The notes: generated by a model from the letters alone, not told the origin. 64,000 nt of DNA from Dryomyza anilis (GCA_951804985.1 OX638134.1:80641679-80705678); one strand, 5' to 3'; counted from the first letter of the stretch, positions 22,386 to 34,950 are shown. A program made the numbers and translations.

Positions 22386-23930
22386 AATTTTGTTATCATT
22401 AGCTCTATTTATGCCGCAACGTGTTTTGCCGTCAACTCCCATTTCATGCAACCAATTTAAAGTTAGTGACGCCTCGTTGAGTTTGTTTGCCAAAAAAATA
22501 AAATACAAAAAAATATTTCAAAAGCCTGCATCGCACTGTTTGTCTTTTGCTGCAGAACCACTATAAAGTATTAAAAAAAAAGAACAACTAAAACCATTTG
22601 CTGCAGCACAAGTTTAAAAATGCATTTTTAGTAACGCACACATGGTACCTTTTTAGATGATACAAGTAGTTGTCCGGGGTACCACATATGAGTCTCACAC
22701 AGCATACGAGAATTTTTTATGTACTCGTGACAACGTCTTGTGTTTTTTTGATTTTTTTTATTTCTTTTTAAATAAAATTTTGTTGGTTTTTTTCTTTATT
22801 TTTTCCTACTTCTTTCTCATTTTTATTTTTATACGTGATTTTTACTATTATTCCTGGTTCTATTTTTGATACAGAAATTTTAGTTTTAGCTATGTTTTTT
22901 TTTTTTGTTTTTTAAATTTGTATAAGATTTTTTTTTAATATATTTTTTTCTATTCTTTTAAATTTTTATAGTTTTTAAATTATTATCCGTTTTTATCTTT
23001 AACCTATTATTTTTTAAATCATTTGAGATATATATTTCCTCTTTTCTTTTTACTCAAATTTCATCTCTCATTGTCAACCTCATTTTCAGAACCTGTTCAG
23101 CATGCACACACATGACCTCATATGTCCCTGCACTCTCCATATCCATATCCTGGTTCGTGTCCGTGTCCTTGGCTTTGGTCCCATTTCGTGTTGGTCCTTG
23201 CGGAGTCCTTCGCCGGCAGACGTCGCTTTTGTTGCACTCGCTGGCAGACGCGTTTCAAGTGAATTTTTCACTTGTTCTCTTTTTTTCGATTTATTTTATA
23301 CATGAAAAACTGTAAAAAATCGTTTTCCCGAAAAAGTCTGCCAACGACAAAAAGTTATCGAAAACTTGTTTGCCCAAAAAAGAAAAGCACAGCTGTGTTT
23401 GTGGAAGTTTTTAATACGATTTTATGTAAAATACTTTTTTGTGCTACTTGATATGTTTTTATTTTTCTATTTCCTGCATAGTTACCGCAAGTACAAGGCA
23501 AACATTTTAACTTGATTGATCAGTTAACTGAATACAGAAGAAATAAAACTGAATATAAAAAAGCATAAAAAAAGCCAAATAGTTGAAGTTACTTTTAAGT
23601 GACTTCTAATGTCATTTAATAAAAATAATTAAATACCTAGAAAAACAAATTCAAATTAAAAAGTTAAAATAATGAAAGAATACCATAGGAATATTAAGAA
23701 TTAGATAAAATTAAAAAAAAAAATAGACTGTTGAAAGTATTTAAATATTTTTTAATCTCCAAATAATAAAATATTAAAATCACATATTTAAAATGCAAAT
23801 TTTTTGTTATTAAATATTTCAAATTTTAAAAGTATGAAAAATTAGAATAAGTACATAATTTATTAAAATAAGTACAATTAGAAAAATTAGTAGAACTATA
23901 AGATATATAAAAAATGCAAGAAATTAAAGA
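22386..23930. other. unassigned spacer, T-rich then A-rich
   Basis: 22400-22700 and 23080-23290 are GC-moderate and look like unique DNA; 22730-23040 is T-rich; the end grades into the purine array. Two overlapping short frames at 23102-23315 show no domain. No gene is called. Confidence 0.45.
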
Positions 23931-23934
23931 TAGA

Positions 23935-25440
23935 TAAATTAGAAGAAATTGTAGAAATTGAAGAAATAGAAGAAATAAAAGAAATAGAAGAAATAGAAGA
24001 AATAGAATAAATAGAAGAAATAGAAGAAATAGAAGAAATAGAAGACATAGAAGACATGGAATAAATAGAATAATATAAGAAATTGAAGAAATAGAAGAAA
24101 TAGAATAAATAGAGGAAATAGAAAAAATAGAGGAAATAGAAAAAATAGAAGAAATAGAAGAAAAGAAGAAATAGAGGAAATAGAAAAAATATAAGAAAAA
24201 GAAGAAATAAAAGAAATAAAAGAAATATTAAAAATAGAAGAAATAGAAGAAATAGAAGAAATAGAGGAAATAGAAGAAATAGAAGAAATAGAAGAAATAG
24301 AATAAATAGAAGAAATAGAAGAAATAGAAGAAATAGAAGAAATAGAAGAAATAGAAGAAATAGAAGAAATAGAAGAAATAGAAGAAAGAGAAGAAATAGA
24401 AGAAAAAGAAGAAATAGAAGAAATAGAAGAAATAGAAGAAATATAAGAAATATATGAAATAGAAGAAATAGAAGAAATAGAAGAAATAGAATAAATAGAG
24501 GAAATAGAAAAAATAGAGGAAATAGAAAAAATAGAAGAAATAGAAGAAATAAAAAAATAGAAGAAATAAAAGAAATAGAAGAAATAAAAGAAATAGAAGA
24601 AATATAAGAAATAGAAGAAAAGAAGAAATAGAAGAAATAAAAGAAATAGAAGAAATAGAAGAAATAGAAGAAATAGAAGAAATAGAAGAAATAGAAGAAA
24701 TAGAAGAAATAGAAGAAATAGAAGAAATAGAAGAAATAAAAGAAATAGAAGAAATAGAAGAAATAAAAGAAATAGATGAAATAAAATAAATAGAAGACGT
24801 AAAATAAATAGAAGAAATAAAATAAATAGAAGAAATAAAATAAATAAAATAAATAGAAAAAATAGAATAAATAAAAGAAACAGAATAAATGGAAGAACTA
24901 AAAGAATTAAAAGAAATATAAGAAATATAATAAATAGAAAAAAATAGAAGAATTAGAAGAAATAAAAAAGTGAAAAAATAGAAAAAATAGAAGAAAATAT
25001 ATAAAAATAGAAGAAATAGGAAAAATAAATGAAATCGAAAAAATAGTCGAAATAGAAGAAATAGAAGAAATGGAAGAAATAGAATAATATAAGAAATAGA
25101 AGAAATAGAAGAAATGGAAGAAATATAATAATATAAGAAATAGAACAAATATAACAAATAGAACAAATAGAAGAAATTAAAGAAATAAAAGTAGTAGAAG
25201 AAACAGAAGAAATATAAGAAATAGAAATAGAAAAAATATGAAAATAAAAAATAAAAAAATATTGGATATAGAAAAATAGAAGAAATAGAATTACTACATA
25301 GAACAAATAGAATAAATAGAGCAAATAAAAGAAATAGGAGAATAGAAAAAATTTAAAAAAAAAATGATTAAATAAAAGAAATAGAAAAATAGAGGAAATA
25401 TATAAATTAGTAGACATAAGAAGAAATAGAATAAAAAGAA
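23935..25440. repeat. purine-rich 9-bp array (TAGAAGAAA)n
   Basis: The plus strand is built from ATAGAAGAA units for 1.5 kb, with frequent AAATAAAAG and ATAGAGGAA variants. T is rare and C nearly absent, so the tract is close to a polypurine run with one T per unit. The long minus-strand frames (Ser-Ile-Ser-Ser and Phe-Tyr repeats) are artefacts of the 9-bp period, which is a multiple of three. Confidence 0.9.
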
Positions 25441-25824
25441 TTACAATTTAGAAGAATTTGAAATTTTAATTATATATTTTTAGAAAAATAAAAGAATTAT
25501 TAACGAAGGTAGCTGTAGTCATTGCCAAGCTCACGACCACTGTTCAGAGCTGCCAAAGTTCAATGCAACTTTGACCACGAATATGGCACCTGACGCTTTA
25601 GCTAATCCAACGACAGCAAATACCACTTATTGCTAAACAATTAAAATTTATTGGAAAATGATGGTGTCAACAAAAACAACAACTAATGAGACAAATGCAT
25701 CAACTGAAACCACAAAAATCGTAAAACCAACAAAAGCCATTGAGAAAAACATTTGCAACACAAAAAGCTATAAAATGTTGGTTGCCGCCACACGTTGCCA
25801 GCAGTCTTTCGTGTTGCCAACACG
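25441..25824. other. upstream region of protease gene 3
   Basis: GC-moderate from 25505 onward. No TATA box is evident at the expected distance from the ATG. It presumably contains the promoter and 5' leader. Confidence 0.4.
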
Positions 25825-27539
25825 ATGTTGTTGTCACTCATAGCAGCGTTGTTGCCACTGTCACTGTTGCTGCCACGCATCGTTGCCAACAGTGCCCAAC
25901 AACAACATGCGCAGCAATTCGGTTACAGCGACTTTGATTTCTGGCGCATGGATCAAAATCTACTCGAGATGGATCGCAGAAAATGTAAAGATGACGACAA
26001 TGATGAGGATGATGACGATGTGCGGACAAGAATAACGGGCGGTAATCTGGCGGAGCGCAACATGTTTCCGTATCAGGCGGCGCTGTTGTTGCTGCAGGCG
26101 CCCAAGGTCATACAGTGCGGTGGGGCGTTGATCTCACAGCGCTTTGTATTGACTGCGGCGCACTGTTTGTTCAGGTGAGTGCAAAAGAGAATGAAGAGAA
26201 AAAATCAAAGATCAAATACGAGAATATGTACAATGAAAAGAAAGCAAAATGTCATTGACTTACGTTCAAAAGCAAATGTATTTGTTTTTACTACATTCAT
26301 GTATTTGTTTTTATGTTAATAATAACTACATAATTTCACTTTATTTCTATAAAAAATGTTTACTACTTTTGTATTTAAATGTCCTGAGTTATGTAGATAA
26401 ATTACTACATATGCATTTATTTTTACTACATTATATAATTATACAACTTTGTTTGTTTATACCTGCTCACTTGGCAGTCGTCCGTCGTTATTCAAATAAT
26501 AGAAAATTAAAAAAAATCAAAAACACACTACAGTTTTTTCAATAAGAAGAAAACGAATTTCTAATACATTATGTAGCAAAATGATATCAAATAAATACAA
26601 ATGGGGTAAACCTAACAAATGTAGTAGAATTCAAATAGAAAAAATTTTAAAATTAATTCGAAAAGTAAGAAAAAAAATGCAAAAAAAAACAAAACATACT
26701 AAATTTTTTGTAATATAAAAAAACCTAATTTCTAATACATTATGTAGCGAATGTATGTCATACAAATTGTTTTAAAAACTAACAAATGTAGTAGAATTTA
26801 AATAGAAAGGATTTTAAAAATTTAAAAATTAATTCGAAAAGTACAAATAAATCTTGAAGATAACAAATTTCGAAAATAAAAAGAAATTAGAAGAAATAAA
26901 AGTTTCAAAACGCTTTCTCTAACTTTTTCCATCTGCAGCTCCACCAAGGGCATCGTATTCCTCGGCACCAATATCTTCGCGGACAGACGCACCGCCACCG
27001 CCATCTTCAATGTCACCGCACGTGACTTCTACATCTACGAACAGTACCGAGAAGGCACTGGACGTGACGATATTGCTCTCATCTATCTGCAGAGTGCAGT
27101 ACCGCTAACGCCGGCAGTACAAACGATACCGTTGGCGCGCCGCTATATGACGCAATCGTTTCTCGAAGCTGAAATTGTTACAACCTCCGGTTGGGGTCAA
27201 CGTAGTGATCTGGGGCGACTGCCTACGGAAAATGAGAACTACTTGCTGTATTTTCTAGATGCACCCGTGATGACAACGCTACAATGTTCGTGTTATTATC
27301 TACCGGGTCTGGTGCGGCCACAGAGTCATCTATGCACCGATGGTAATGGTGGGCGTGGCAGTTGTGATGGTGATTCCGGTGGACCGCTGACTTATTACCA
27401 TCGAGGCGCCATTTATCTGGTAGGAATAACGTCTTTTGGAAGTGCCGGCGGCTGTGAAATTGGTTTTCCCTCGGTCTATACGCGTATAACGCAGTATTTG
27501 GGTTGGATTGCAAGACGTACAGGGTTGCAAATTGAATGA
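25825..27539 (+). CDS. secreted S1A serine protease 3 with acidic propeptide
   Basis: Exons are 25825-26174 and 26939-27539 (GTGAGT donor, CTGCAG acceptor, 764-bp intron), giving 316 residues. Residues 1-24 or so are a hydrophobic signal peptide rich in Leu. A propeptide follows with a single Cys54 and ten residues that are all Asp, Glu or Asn (56-65), ending at Arg69; the mature chain starts ITGG at 70. The triad is complete: His113 (TAAHC), Asp161 (RDDIAL) and Ser263 (GDSGGP). The S1 base residue is Gly257 and the residue at the 226 position is Ser, so specificity is not trypsin-like and is hard to predict. Cysteine pairs expected for the fold are present (100-region CGG/AAHC, 233 or 235 with 249, 259 with 288). 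The intron is phase 2, a few residues after the catalytic His, much as intron 1 of genes 1 and 2. The start is the first ATG that leads directly into the signal peptide. AATAAA lies at 27576. Confidence 0.9.
26175..26938 (+). other. intron of protease gene 3
   Basis: AT-rich, 764 bp. Two related segments recur inside it, ending CTAATACATTATGTAGC (26560-26577 and 26740-26748) and AACAAATGTAGTAGAATT (26614 and 26781), a local duplication of about 170 bp. No other gene is seen inside. Confidence 0.75.
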
Positions 27540-27581
27540 GAATTTTATATATTTAGAAAATTAAGTTTTAATCAAAATAAA

Positions 27582-28620
27582 ACTAATGCAATACCAAGTA
27601 ATTATAACAAAAATGTATGCTACACAATATTCGAAACAATTTTAGAGGTTTCAGTAACATTTTTAAAACCCTCTAATATCTGTTATAAAGTATAAAGTCT
27701 ATATTAACCACACAATAGTGGTCATAATACGAAAATCAATAGCACCAATTAAAACCAAAAACAAGAAAACGCATTTAATATTTCGACGAGGGTCCTTTGT
27801 GACGTTATGTAATTGACCAATAAATAGCCAAACAATAAAAACGAGCCAAACATGTAGCAAATATCTGCAAGATTAGCCAATTTAGTTGGTCATGTAGTTG
27901 AGCATACAAAGGTCGTGATATTTGGAATGAGGGTAATTAAGACAGAGAGGTATTTGATGGGGGAGGTTATTTGAAATGGGGATATTTCGAATGAGGCAAT
28001 TTGAAATGAGGCTATATATGAAACGAGTCTATTTGAAAACGAGACTCTTTGAAATTGGGTGGTGACTATTTGATAGCAGCATATTTGAAAGAAAAATTTT
28101 TGAATTGGAGCGAGACCAATGCCATGCCAGTGGTGCCAGACATTTTTGAGGTCATTGCGAATTGTCAAAAGTTTGGGGTATAATTGGCGCTAAAAGTGGC
28201 CATTAATTGCAAGTCGAATGTGCAGCATGAACGAAAATTAAATGTTCAAATTGTTAGCGAAACCTATTAGAAAAGATGTTATAGCACAGATTGCAAGGTA
28301 TAAAAATGAGGAAAAAACTTAGAATTCAAAAGAAAGGCAAAATGAAAGGAAATGTTTGTTACAGCAAATATAAGGAATTATTTTAATTATAGACTTTTAG
28401 ATTTTATTTTATATCGGAAATACATACAAAAAAATGTTATTCCATATTTAAGGACATATTACTCAACAACAAATATTTATCTTGGAAATCTTAAAATAAT
28501 ATTTCGATGTATTCCAATATTCTTATCAAAACTTCCTACGTTCTACTCATTTTGTTTTAGTTTACCTGCAGTTATCGAGCTATTACAAATAAAACCAATT
28601 TAAGACTATTCTTACGTTTT
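27582..28620. other. intergenic DNA downstream of gene 3
   Basis: 27935-28110 is a degenerate minisatellite of TATTTGAAATGAGGCTA-type words, about 17-20 bp apart. The remainder is AT rich and unassigned. Confidence 0.5.
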
Positions 28621-28627
28621 TATATAT

Positions 28628-29118
28628 TGTTACGAAAATTGAGTATACGGAAAACTGTTCTACAAGTTCGTATCTCTGGCACTTATATTTGATTTAAATT
28701 ACATCAATTAAGTTTATTAATTCACATTAACTAACAACTTTACTAATTATAAATTCTAACAACTGCTGCATGTCCGCAATTTAACTTGACATTGATCACT
28801 TACGAGATGCACTCGACCACTTTCCAATCACTCCTAAAGTGCTGTGCCTCAGATGCGGCGCACTTATATACTGCATGCATCAGTTCGACACGTTTTGAAA
28901 AGCTTCGAAATGTTTCGAGAACCTTCTACTCGAATGCTATTGGCATCTCATTCGCACTTATATGTTTCTAATACGCTGAGCTTCTAACTCTTTTTCGCAC
29001 ATTGGCTCAGTGCGCTGAATGATCTTCCGTCTCTTTCCAACACATTGCTTAGTGTGCTGAATTGTCTTGCGTCTCATTTACTCTTGCACAGTGGAGCAAA
29101 TTACCTCTTTTCATAACA
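28628..29118. mobile_element. solo LTR of a gypsy/297-17.6-type retrotransposon
   Basis: The 491-bp stretch begins TGTTACGAAAATTGAG and ends TTTTCATAACA, so it has TGTTA...TAACA inverted termini. It is flanked on both sides by ATAT (28624-28627 and 29119-29122), a 4-bp target duplication of exactly the sequence favoured by the 297/17.6 group of gypsy elements. No internal region remains, so it formed by recombination between two LTRs. A TATATA at 28866 and a heat-shock-element-like block at 28914-28926 lie inside, as expected of an LTR promoter region. The family name is not certain. Confidence 0.75.
28914..28926. promoter_or_regulatory. heat-shock-element-like site inside the LTR
   Basis: TTCGAGAACCTTC is a perfect three-unit TTCnnGAAnnTTC match. 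Further TTC/GAA half-sites lie just upstream (28897-28906). HSF binding is an inference from the motif. Confidence 0.45.
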
Positions 29119-29149
29119 ATATTTTGATCTTTAATGCTTTATCAATTTT

Positions 29150-30960
29150 AATCTTCTTGTTTTTGCAGCGTCATTCTTGTTCTTGCAGCGTCAGTCTTGT
29201 TCTTGCATCGGCAAGTCGATTTTGTTTAAGTTCTTGCGCATGTCTTAAAAGGTTACTCTTGTTTTTGTTCCAGCATGTAGCCGCGGTAGCTCAGTGGTTA
29301 GTGCGTTGGACTGCGAGCCGAAAGGTCTCCGGTTCAAGACTGGACTGGGGCTAACAACATCTTTTCATAGAAACATTTTTATATACCGCGCTACCTCTCG
29401 TCAGTAAATGGCAAACCTACGAGAGTAAAACATTGCCTACGAAAAGCTCTCACGCGCCGTTCGGATTCGGCAATAAACTGTAGGTCCCACCACTTTGAGT
29501 ACAAATATAACACGCACAGCTCAAAATGGTGAGAGAGCTCGGCCGAAGTTCTATACAGGACTGTAGCGCCAAACTATTATTATTATTATGGTGTGTCTAG
29601 TTAGTGCTCTTACATCAGAAGTTTGATTTTGTTCTTGCTTTTATTACTGAGCAAATGCAATAACAAGACTAACACATGGTAGTTTAGTCCTTGCTCTTCT
29701 TCTTGCAGTTTCATACTTGTTTTTGCATCGGCAAGTCTATTTTCTTCCAGTTCTTGCTCATGCCTTCCAAGATTGTTCTTACAGGGTTGGTCTTGTTCTT
29801 GCATCGTAATTTTTCTGGATATTCCTGGATTATGAGTCTTCTTTTTGCTTTTGTAATTGTGGGGTAGGTCTAGTTCTTACATTGGAAGGTCAATCTTGCC
29901 TTTTTCTTGTGGTCTATTGACAGTGTTTGTCCTTCCATTTTCTTCCGTACACGATCTTCCGTGTTCGAATCTTATTGAGCATTCGCGTTTCTTAGAAGTT
30001 CGTTTTTTTCTTGCAAAATAAGTCGTTTTGCTTTTTTTAAGGACTCGTTCTTGCTTTTCTTCCTACAGGTAGGCTCTAGTTCTTGTTCTTGCACTTGAAG
30101 TCGATCTTGTTATACTCATTTGTTGCAAGGTTAGTCTTGTTCATCCTTTTATAGTTGAGCAAATGCAAGAACAAGACTAGGTTGTTTTGTTTTGACTCTT
30201 CTTCATATAACTTTGTACTTGTTATTGTACCGTATTGTTCCTGTTTTTGCATCGGCAAGTCTGTTTTGTTCCAGTTCTTGCGCATGTCATGAAATATTGC
30301 TCTTGTTCCTGCACGGTAGGTCTTGTTCTTTGCAATTCTTGGAATGTTAGCCTTGTTCTTGCTTTTGATATTGTAGGGTACGTCTAGTTCACTGGAATGT
30401 CAATTTTGTCTTATTCTTGCGATTGTGGTTAGTCTTGTTAATTCTTTCGTTCTTCCAGGGTATGTCCAGTTTTGGTTCTTGCATCCGAACATCTATTTTT
30501 TCTTATTATGCATGCGCATTTCTTGTAAGTTAGTTTAGTCTTGTAGTGTAAATCTTGTTCTTGTCCCTGCGATTTTTTCTAAAGGTCTCGTTCTTACTTT
30601 TCTTCCTACAGGTAGTGTCTAGTTCTTGGATTGGAAGAGGTCGATTTTATTATTGCTCATTTTTTGCAAAGTAACACTTGTATATCCTATTATATTTGAG
30701 CAAATGCAAGAACATGACATGCTTCTTTACTTCTCACTCTTCTTCTTGTTGCAGCATTGTACATGTTCTTGCATCGACAAGTCGATAAGTCTTCTGTTCT
30801 TGCGCATTTCTTGCAGTGTGTGTCTTGTTCTTGCTTTTGTTCTTGAAGAAATGCAAGAACAAGACATGGTAGTGCTCTCATTCACGCATCCTCGTTATTG
30901 TTCTTGCATCGACAGGTCGATCATGTTTTTGCATATTTAGTTAGTATTGTGCTTGATTTT
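29150..30960. repeat. degenerate TTGTTCTTGCATCGGCAAGTC minisatellite
   Basis: Words such as CTTGTTCTTGC, GCATCGGCAAGTC and CAGTTCTTGCGCATGTC recur many times with irregular 25-60 bp spacing. The tract is interrupted by a SINE at 29277-29590, and an outlying remnant occurs at 31895-31975. Short frames here are artefacts. Confidence 0.7.
29277..29590 (+). mobile_element. tRNA-derived SINE, copy 1
   Basis: The head (29280-29352) is tRNA-like: GCCGCGG acceptor start, A box TAGCTCAGTGG at 29287-29297, an anticodon-loop-like CTGCGAG, and B box GGTTCAAGACT at 29331-29341. It is followed by a roughly 230-bp unrelated body and an (ATT)n tail. A second copy in inverted orientation is at 60470-60786 with the same start, body and tail, so this is a dispersed Pol III retroposon and not a tRNA gene. 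The anticodon position reads GCG, but one stem pair is mismatched. Confidence 0.85.
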
Positions 30961-32185
30961 ATTCTTTTATTCCTTCAAGAGCAAGAGTCTTGCATTGTTT
31001 TTTATTACATTTCATTATGTAAAGACTATTAAAAGAACCATGTATTTGTGGATATAGTACATGAATCAAGAATTTATTTATTCAGTGATTTGTATATTTA
31101 AAACGTAAACATGATGCCAAAACCTAAAGTTTACATTGTCATTCAGAATTTTACTCCACCTCCAAGTTATCTGCCTGCATTACACATTAGTGGGAGTTGT
31201 TGTGACTGTTGCTGGCAGTATTATTAAATGTTGTCAGTGGCATAAACAACAGTTTTGAGTTATTGCGGCATTAATGTGCAACGCGACGACGACGACAAAC
31301 ACACCTACATAGAAGTAGACAGACGTGGACAAACACACACCACATACACAACAATCAACCAAAGAGTCAGCTGCAATTGTAGGAGTGACAGGATTTGGAC
31401 AACAGTGCACAGAGCGTAGCCACATGATGGATGTTCGGACAGTAACTCAAAACCACATTAAAGTTGTCAACGCACAGAATGCAGGACCAAAACATTCGTC
31501 AACTAATGACAACAATAACTAAATAAAAGAGGAGAGTCCATCTTACTTGTGGGAAAAGGACAAACAGAGGCGGACAACATGGTAGAGATGGACTGAAGAT
31601 GAAAGAAGTTGAGGAGAATTTTATGGAAGACCACATTGTGTGGAAACATCTAACGGAGGAGAACAAAGTGTGATGGGACAATAGGACAAAGTGGAAAAAG
31701 ACTAAGTTGGGAGAGACAAAATGGGAAAAGCCTAAGTGGGGAGAGACAAAATGGGAAAATACAAAGTGAGAAAGAACAAAGTGGAAAAGAAAAACGTTAT
31801 AAAGAACGAAGTTAAAAAGAACATATGAGAATAGGATAGAGCCGAAAATAAAAAAAAGGACATAGTTTCAATTTTTTTTGGCATTCCTTGGAATATTAGG
31901 CTTGTTCTTCATTTTGTTATTGCAGGAAATGTATAATTCTTGCATCGGAAGGTTAATCTTGTTCTTGCGCTTGTAGTTTGTTTAAACTTTCTGAAGAAAT
32001 AAAGTGAGACAAGACAATGCAAAAAGACGTAATGATAATCAAAAATGTGGGAAGGAATAAAGTGGAAAATAACGATGTTGGAAAAGACATTCAATGAAAG
32101 TTTTTCTTAATTTCCCATAAAAAATACTAAGCTGTATTCTGGTGTAGACAATTTTGTATTTCGTATGGGAAATTAAGCCGAAATA
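30961..32185. other. intergenic DNA with GACAAAGTGGGAAA repeats
   Basis: 31100-31500 looks like unique DNA with CGACGACGACGACAA at 31273. 31515-31860 and 32000-32090 are degenerate repeats of AACAAAGTGGGAAAGA type, about 20-25 bp apart; similar words return at 32885-32960 and 33765-33960. No gene is seen. Confidence 0.5.
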
Positions 32186-32189
32186 AGTA

Positions 32190-32657
32190 AGGGTCAAAAA
32201 TACGAAGAAATAATTCGTGCTTAAAATTGTTTTCTTTAATTTTGACTTTGCCTTAAAAAACTTTTCTGCAGGGGGGTAAAAAAAAAATGAAAAACTTTAA
32301 CTTTGACCAGTGGACAGATTAGTTAAACATATTTTGGATAATTTTTATCGTTTAAAAGATTTTCAGTAATGTTATCTATCAAAAAATATAAGATCTCAAT
32401 GTATGCTTTTAATAAAGAAAAGAATTTTAAAAATCAGATAACTTTAGTATTTTTTACAATTTTTGAAAAAAATTTCATGAAAAAGTCTCAACTTTATTGA
32501 TTTTTATCTACATAACCATTAAAGATACAAACTCCAATTTTAAAACTTAAATTCTCTCAAGTTCTCTCTATACAACACTTTTAAATTTTTGAAATCAGTT
32601 GAGTGGTTCCGAAAATACTGAATTTCACCCGATTTAAGAGCATTTTGGAACACTGTG
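32190..32657 (-). mobile_element. partial copy of the Transib-like element
   Basis: The right end is CACTGTG (32651-32657). Moving leftward it matches the left arm of the 783-2779 element through AAATCGGGTGAAATTCAG and GAGAGAACTTGAGAGAATTT, then continues through GATAGATAACATTACTG and the CCCCCTGCAGAAAAG segment. In the first copy these last two are separated by the mini-me insertion. Only one end is present. Confidence 0.7.
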
Positions 32658-32679
32658 CACCATAAATATATACTTAGAT

Positions 32680-32912
32680 AATCTAACGATTGAGTTTGAC
32701 TGATATAGCTCTTCTAGTTTTTCTGTAGTCGTGATTTCAATAGGGAAACAAACAGACAGACCCATAGAAACACATGCAGACGTATAGGCAGACATCGCTA
32801 AAAGGACTCAGGAGGTCATGCTGATCAATAATATACCTTATTCTAGTTCTACTTCTTATGGGTGTTACAAATGTCATACCTGTCACGCTAAGTGTAAGAT
32901 AAAAAATGCAAA
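32680..32912 (-). mobile_element. mini-me remnant
   Basis: GGAGGTCATGCTGATCAATA (about 32811-32830) is the core in inverted orientation, preceded by degenerate ACAGACAGAC and GCAGACATCGC words derived from (GTCY)n. The ends are decayed. Confidence 0.65.
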
Positions 32913-33013
32913 GTGGGAAAGTTTAAAATGGGGAAGAACAAAGTGGAAAAGGATAAATTAAAAACGAGTTAGGTTAGGTCACATGGGTAAGTTCGGTCAC
33001 ATGGGGTGGATTT

Positions 33014-33749
33014 TTATAGTCGGTCGGGCCCGACTATGAAATACCCTACACCTTTGGTGGGGATATTAATGTGGGATATTTAGTTGCATACCTTAATTTT
33101 AAAGTTTTTAATTATGCTGAACCCCCACCTTTAAAATATTATTCACATATCAGAAATTTACGTCTTAAAACCACATAAATTAAAAAATTTATATAAAAGT
33201 ATAAAAAACTAAAAAAATACATTAGAAAAATATAATTGGGCGGACCACGCTAATATTTCATAAATTTGATTTTAATAATTTACGGATCAAATTTCCTCTA
33301 GAAAACACGGGAAATAATGAAAAAAATAGTGGACGTATCACGGCCATTTTTGGACCACATATTTTTAGGTGAATTATAACAATACCTTTTAAATTTTATA
33401 ACTATATCTTGAATACTTTTCGAGTTATTAGTTCCTAAAGAGTTATATAAAAGTGACTTGTATGGTAGGTGGGCGTGTCCGTTGACCGATTTGGCTCATT
33501 TTCAAACTCAGTTCCTATTTTTGGCTAAAATATATTGCGACGAAATTTCATCGTATTCTGATCAGTATTTCTCCAGTGATTCTGTATTCGGAAAGCAAGA
33601 CGGACAGACGGACATGGCTAAACGGACTCGGGTAGTGATGCTGATCAAGAATATATATACTTTTCCATACCGGTCACGCCTCCTAAGGGGCGTTACAATA
33701 TATGCACAAAGTTAATATACCCTGTACCTCATAGGTGTAGGGTATAAAT
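33014..33749 (-). mobile_element. mini-me element, copy 3
   Basis: It reads on the minus strand from TATACCCTACACCTATGA (33749) through the core TATATATTCTTGATCAGCAT to the CCATTTTTGGACCACATATT segment and the terminal palindrome TATAGTCGGTCGGGCCCGAC at 33014. It is very similar to the copy at 7575-8287. Confidence 0.85.
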
Positions 33750-34948
33750 ATCAATGTGAGGAGCGCAAAGTTGAGCAAGACAAGGTGGGAATAAAAGTGC
33801 AAAAAACTAAAGTGGATTAGACTTAATTATGGAAAACGGACATACAAAATTTTCACTTTTTTAAAATGTGCGAAAGTACAAAATCGTAAAGGGCATGACA
33901 AAGTGGGATAGTTCTAAGTGTATAAAACAAAGTGGAACGGAACAAAGTGAAATAGAACAACACGGCAAATGAAAATTGCAATGTAAAAAAAAAAGTAAAA
34001 ACCATAATATAATGAGTAGTTTGTAAGTGTGAGCAAAATAAATTTTGATAGAAAACAGCATAAAAGAACATGCAATATCGAGGGCTATAATAAAGAAAAC
34101 ATATTTCTTAAGAAAAATGTGACCAAATACATTTAGTAAAGGTGGTGCAAACTTGTCAGGCTTTGGTGGGGGTATAACAATCAATCTAATGATGATGTTT
34201 CAGACATAAATCATTAATTTGACTACAAATGTCAAACAGAATCGCTGGGTCGCACATTTAGAGATGCTTCCAAATAAAGCGACATCACGAGAAGACTATA
34301 GAATAATTTTCTTTAATATACACAACAACAAAATCACAAAAGAATTTTGTCATAAAAACCATAGCAAATGCCTTGTTATTTAGTAGTATTTTTCACCATG
34401 AATACTGGAACATTTTGGCTATTGTGTTATTGGTGCCCTCACCAGATAGTTTTGTGGTATTTCTTTTTTTGTAGGTCTCTGGTGACATTTGACGCGATAA
34501 CAAAGAGCACAAAAGTGTTGAAAAATAATATAAATGATTGGTAATTTGAAGTAAAACGAAACAAAATAGAAACCATTACAAATCAAACTCATTAAAATGA
34601 TAAACAGTTTAATGAAATCCATGGTTGTAACGTCGTTTAATAAAACATCCAGGTTAGAATTTGTTCAAAAAAAAAAGACTAACAACTCCCATCGTTTCTG
34701 ACGAATCTCAACCACGCCGTTTTCATATATACGAAACATTTGATGTTATCACAACGTCATCACACTAAGATCACTGATTAGTATACTTGGCTGTATCTGA
34801 AATGGTCCGTATGGTAATTGCCTGTGTTGTGTTTTAATTTTTGTGCTTTATTTAATTAATAACCTTTAAGATTGGCATAAATTCTTACATATGTCAACGC
34901 TCTTTGAAAGAGTACGTCGAAACCATGCATAATATTTCATATTTTATC
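33750..34948. other. intergenic DNA, no gene seen
   Basis: 33765-33960 holds AAAGTGGGA-type repeats. The rest is AT-rich with no recognisable feature. Short frames on the minus strand at 33853-34184 are not convincing. Confidence 0.5.
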
Positions 34949-34950
34949 TA

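Noticed and set aside
24228..25417. 312- and 154-codon minus-strand frames of Ser-Ile and Phe-Tyr repeats
   Set aside because: A 9-bp repeat without stops stays open in frame; this is the purine array.
29280..29352. A functional tRNA gene
   Set aside because: The tRNA-like head is fused to a 230-bp body and tail shared with a second copy, so it is a SINE; the acceptor and anticodon stems are imperfect.
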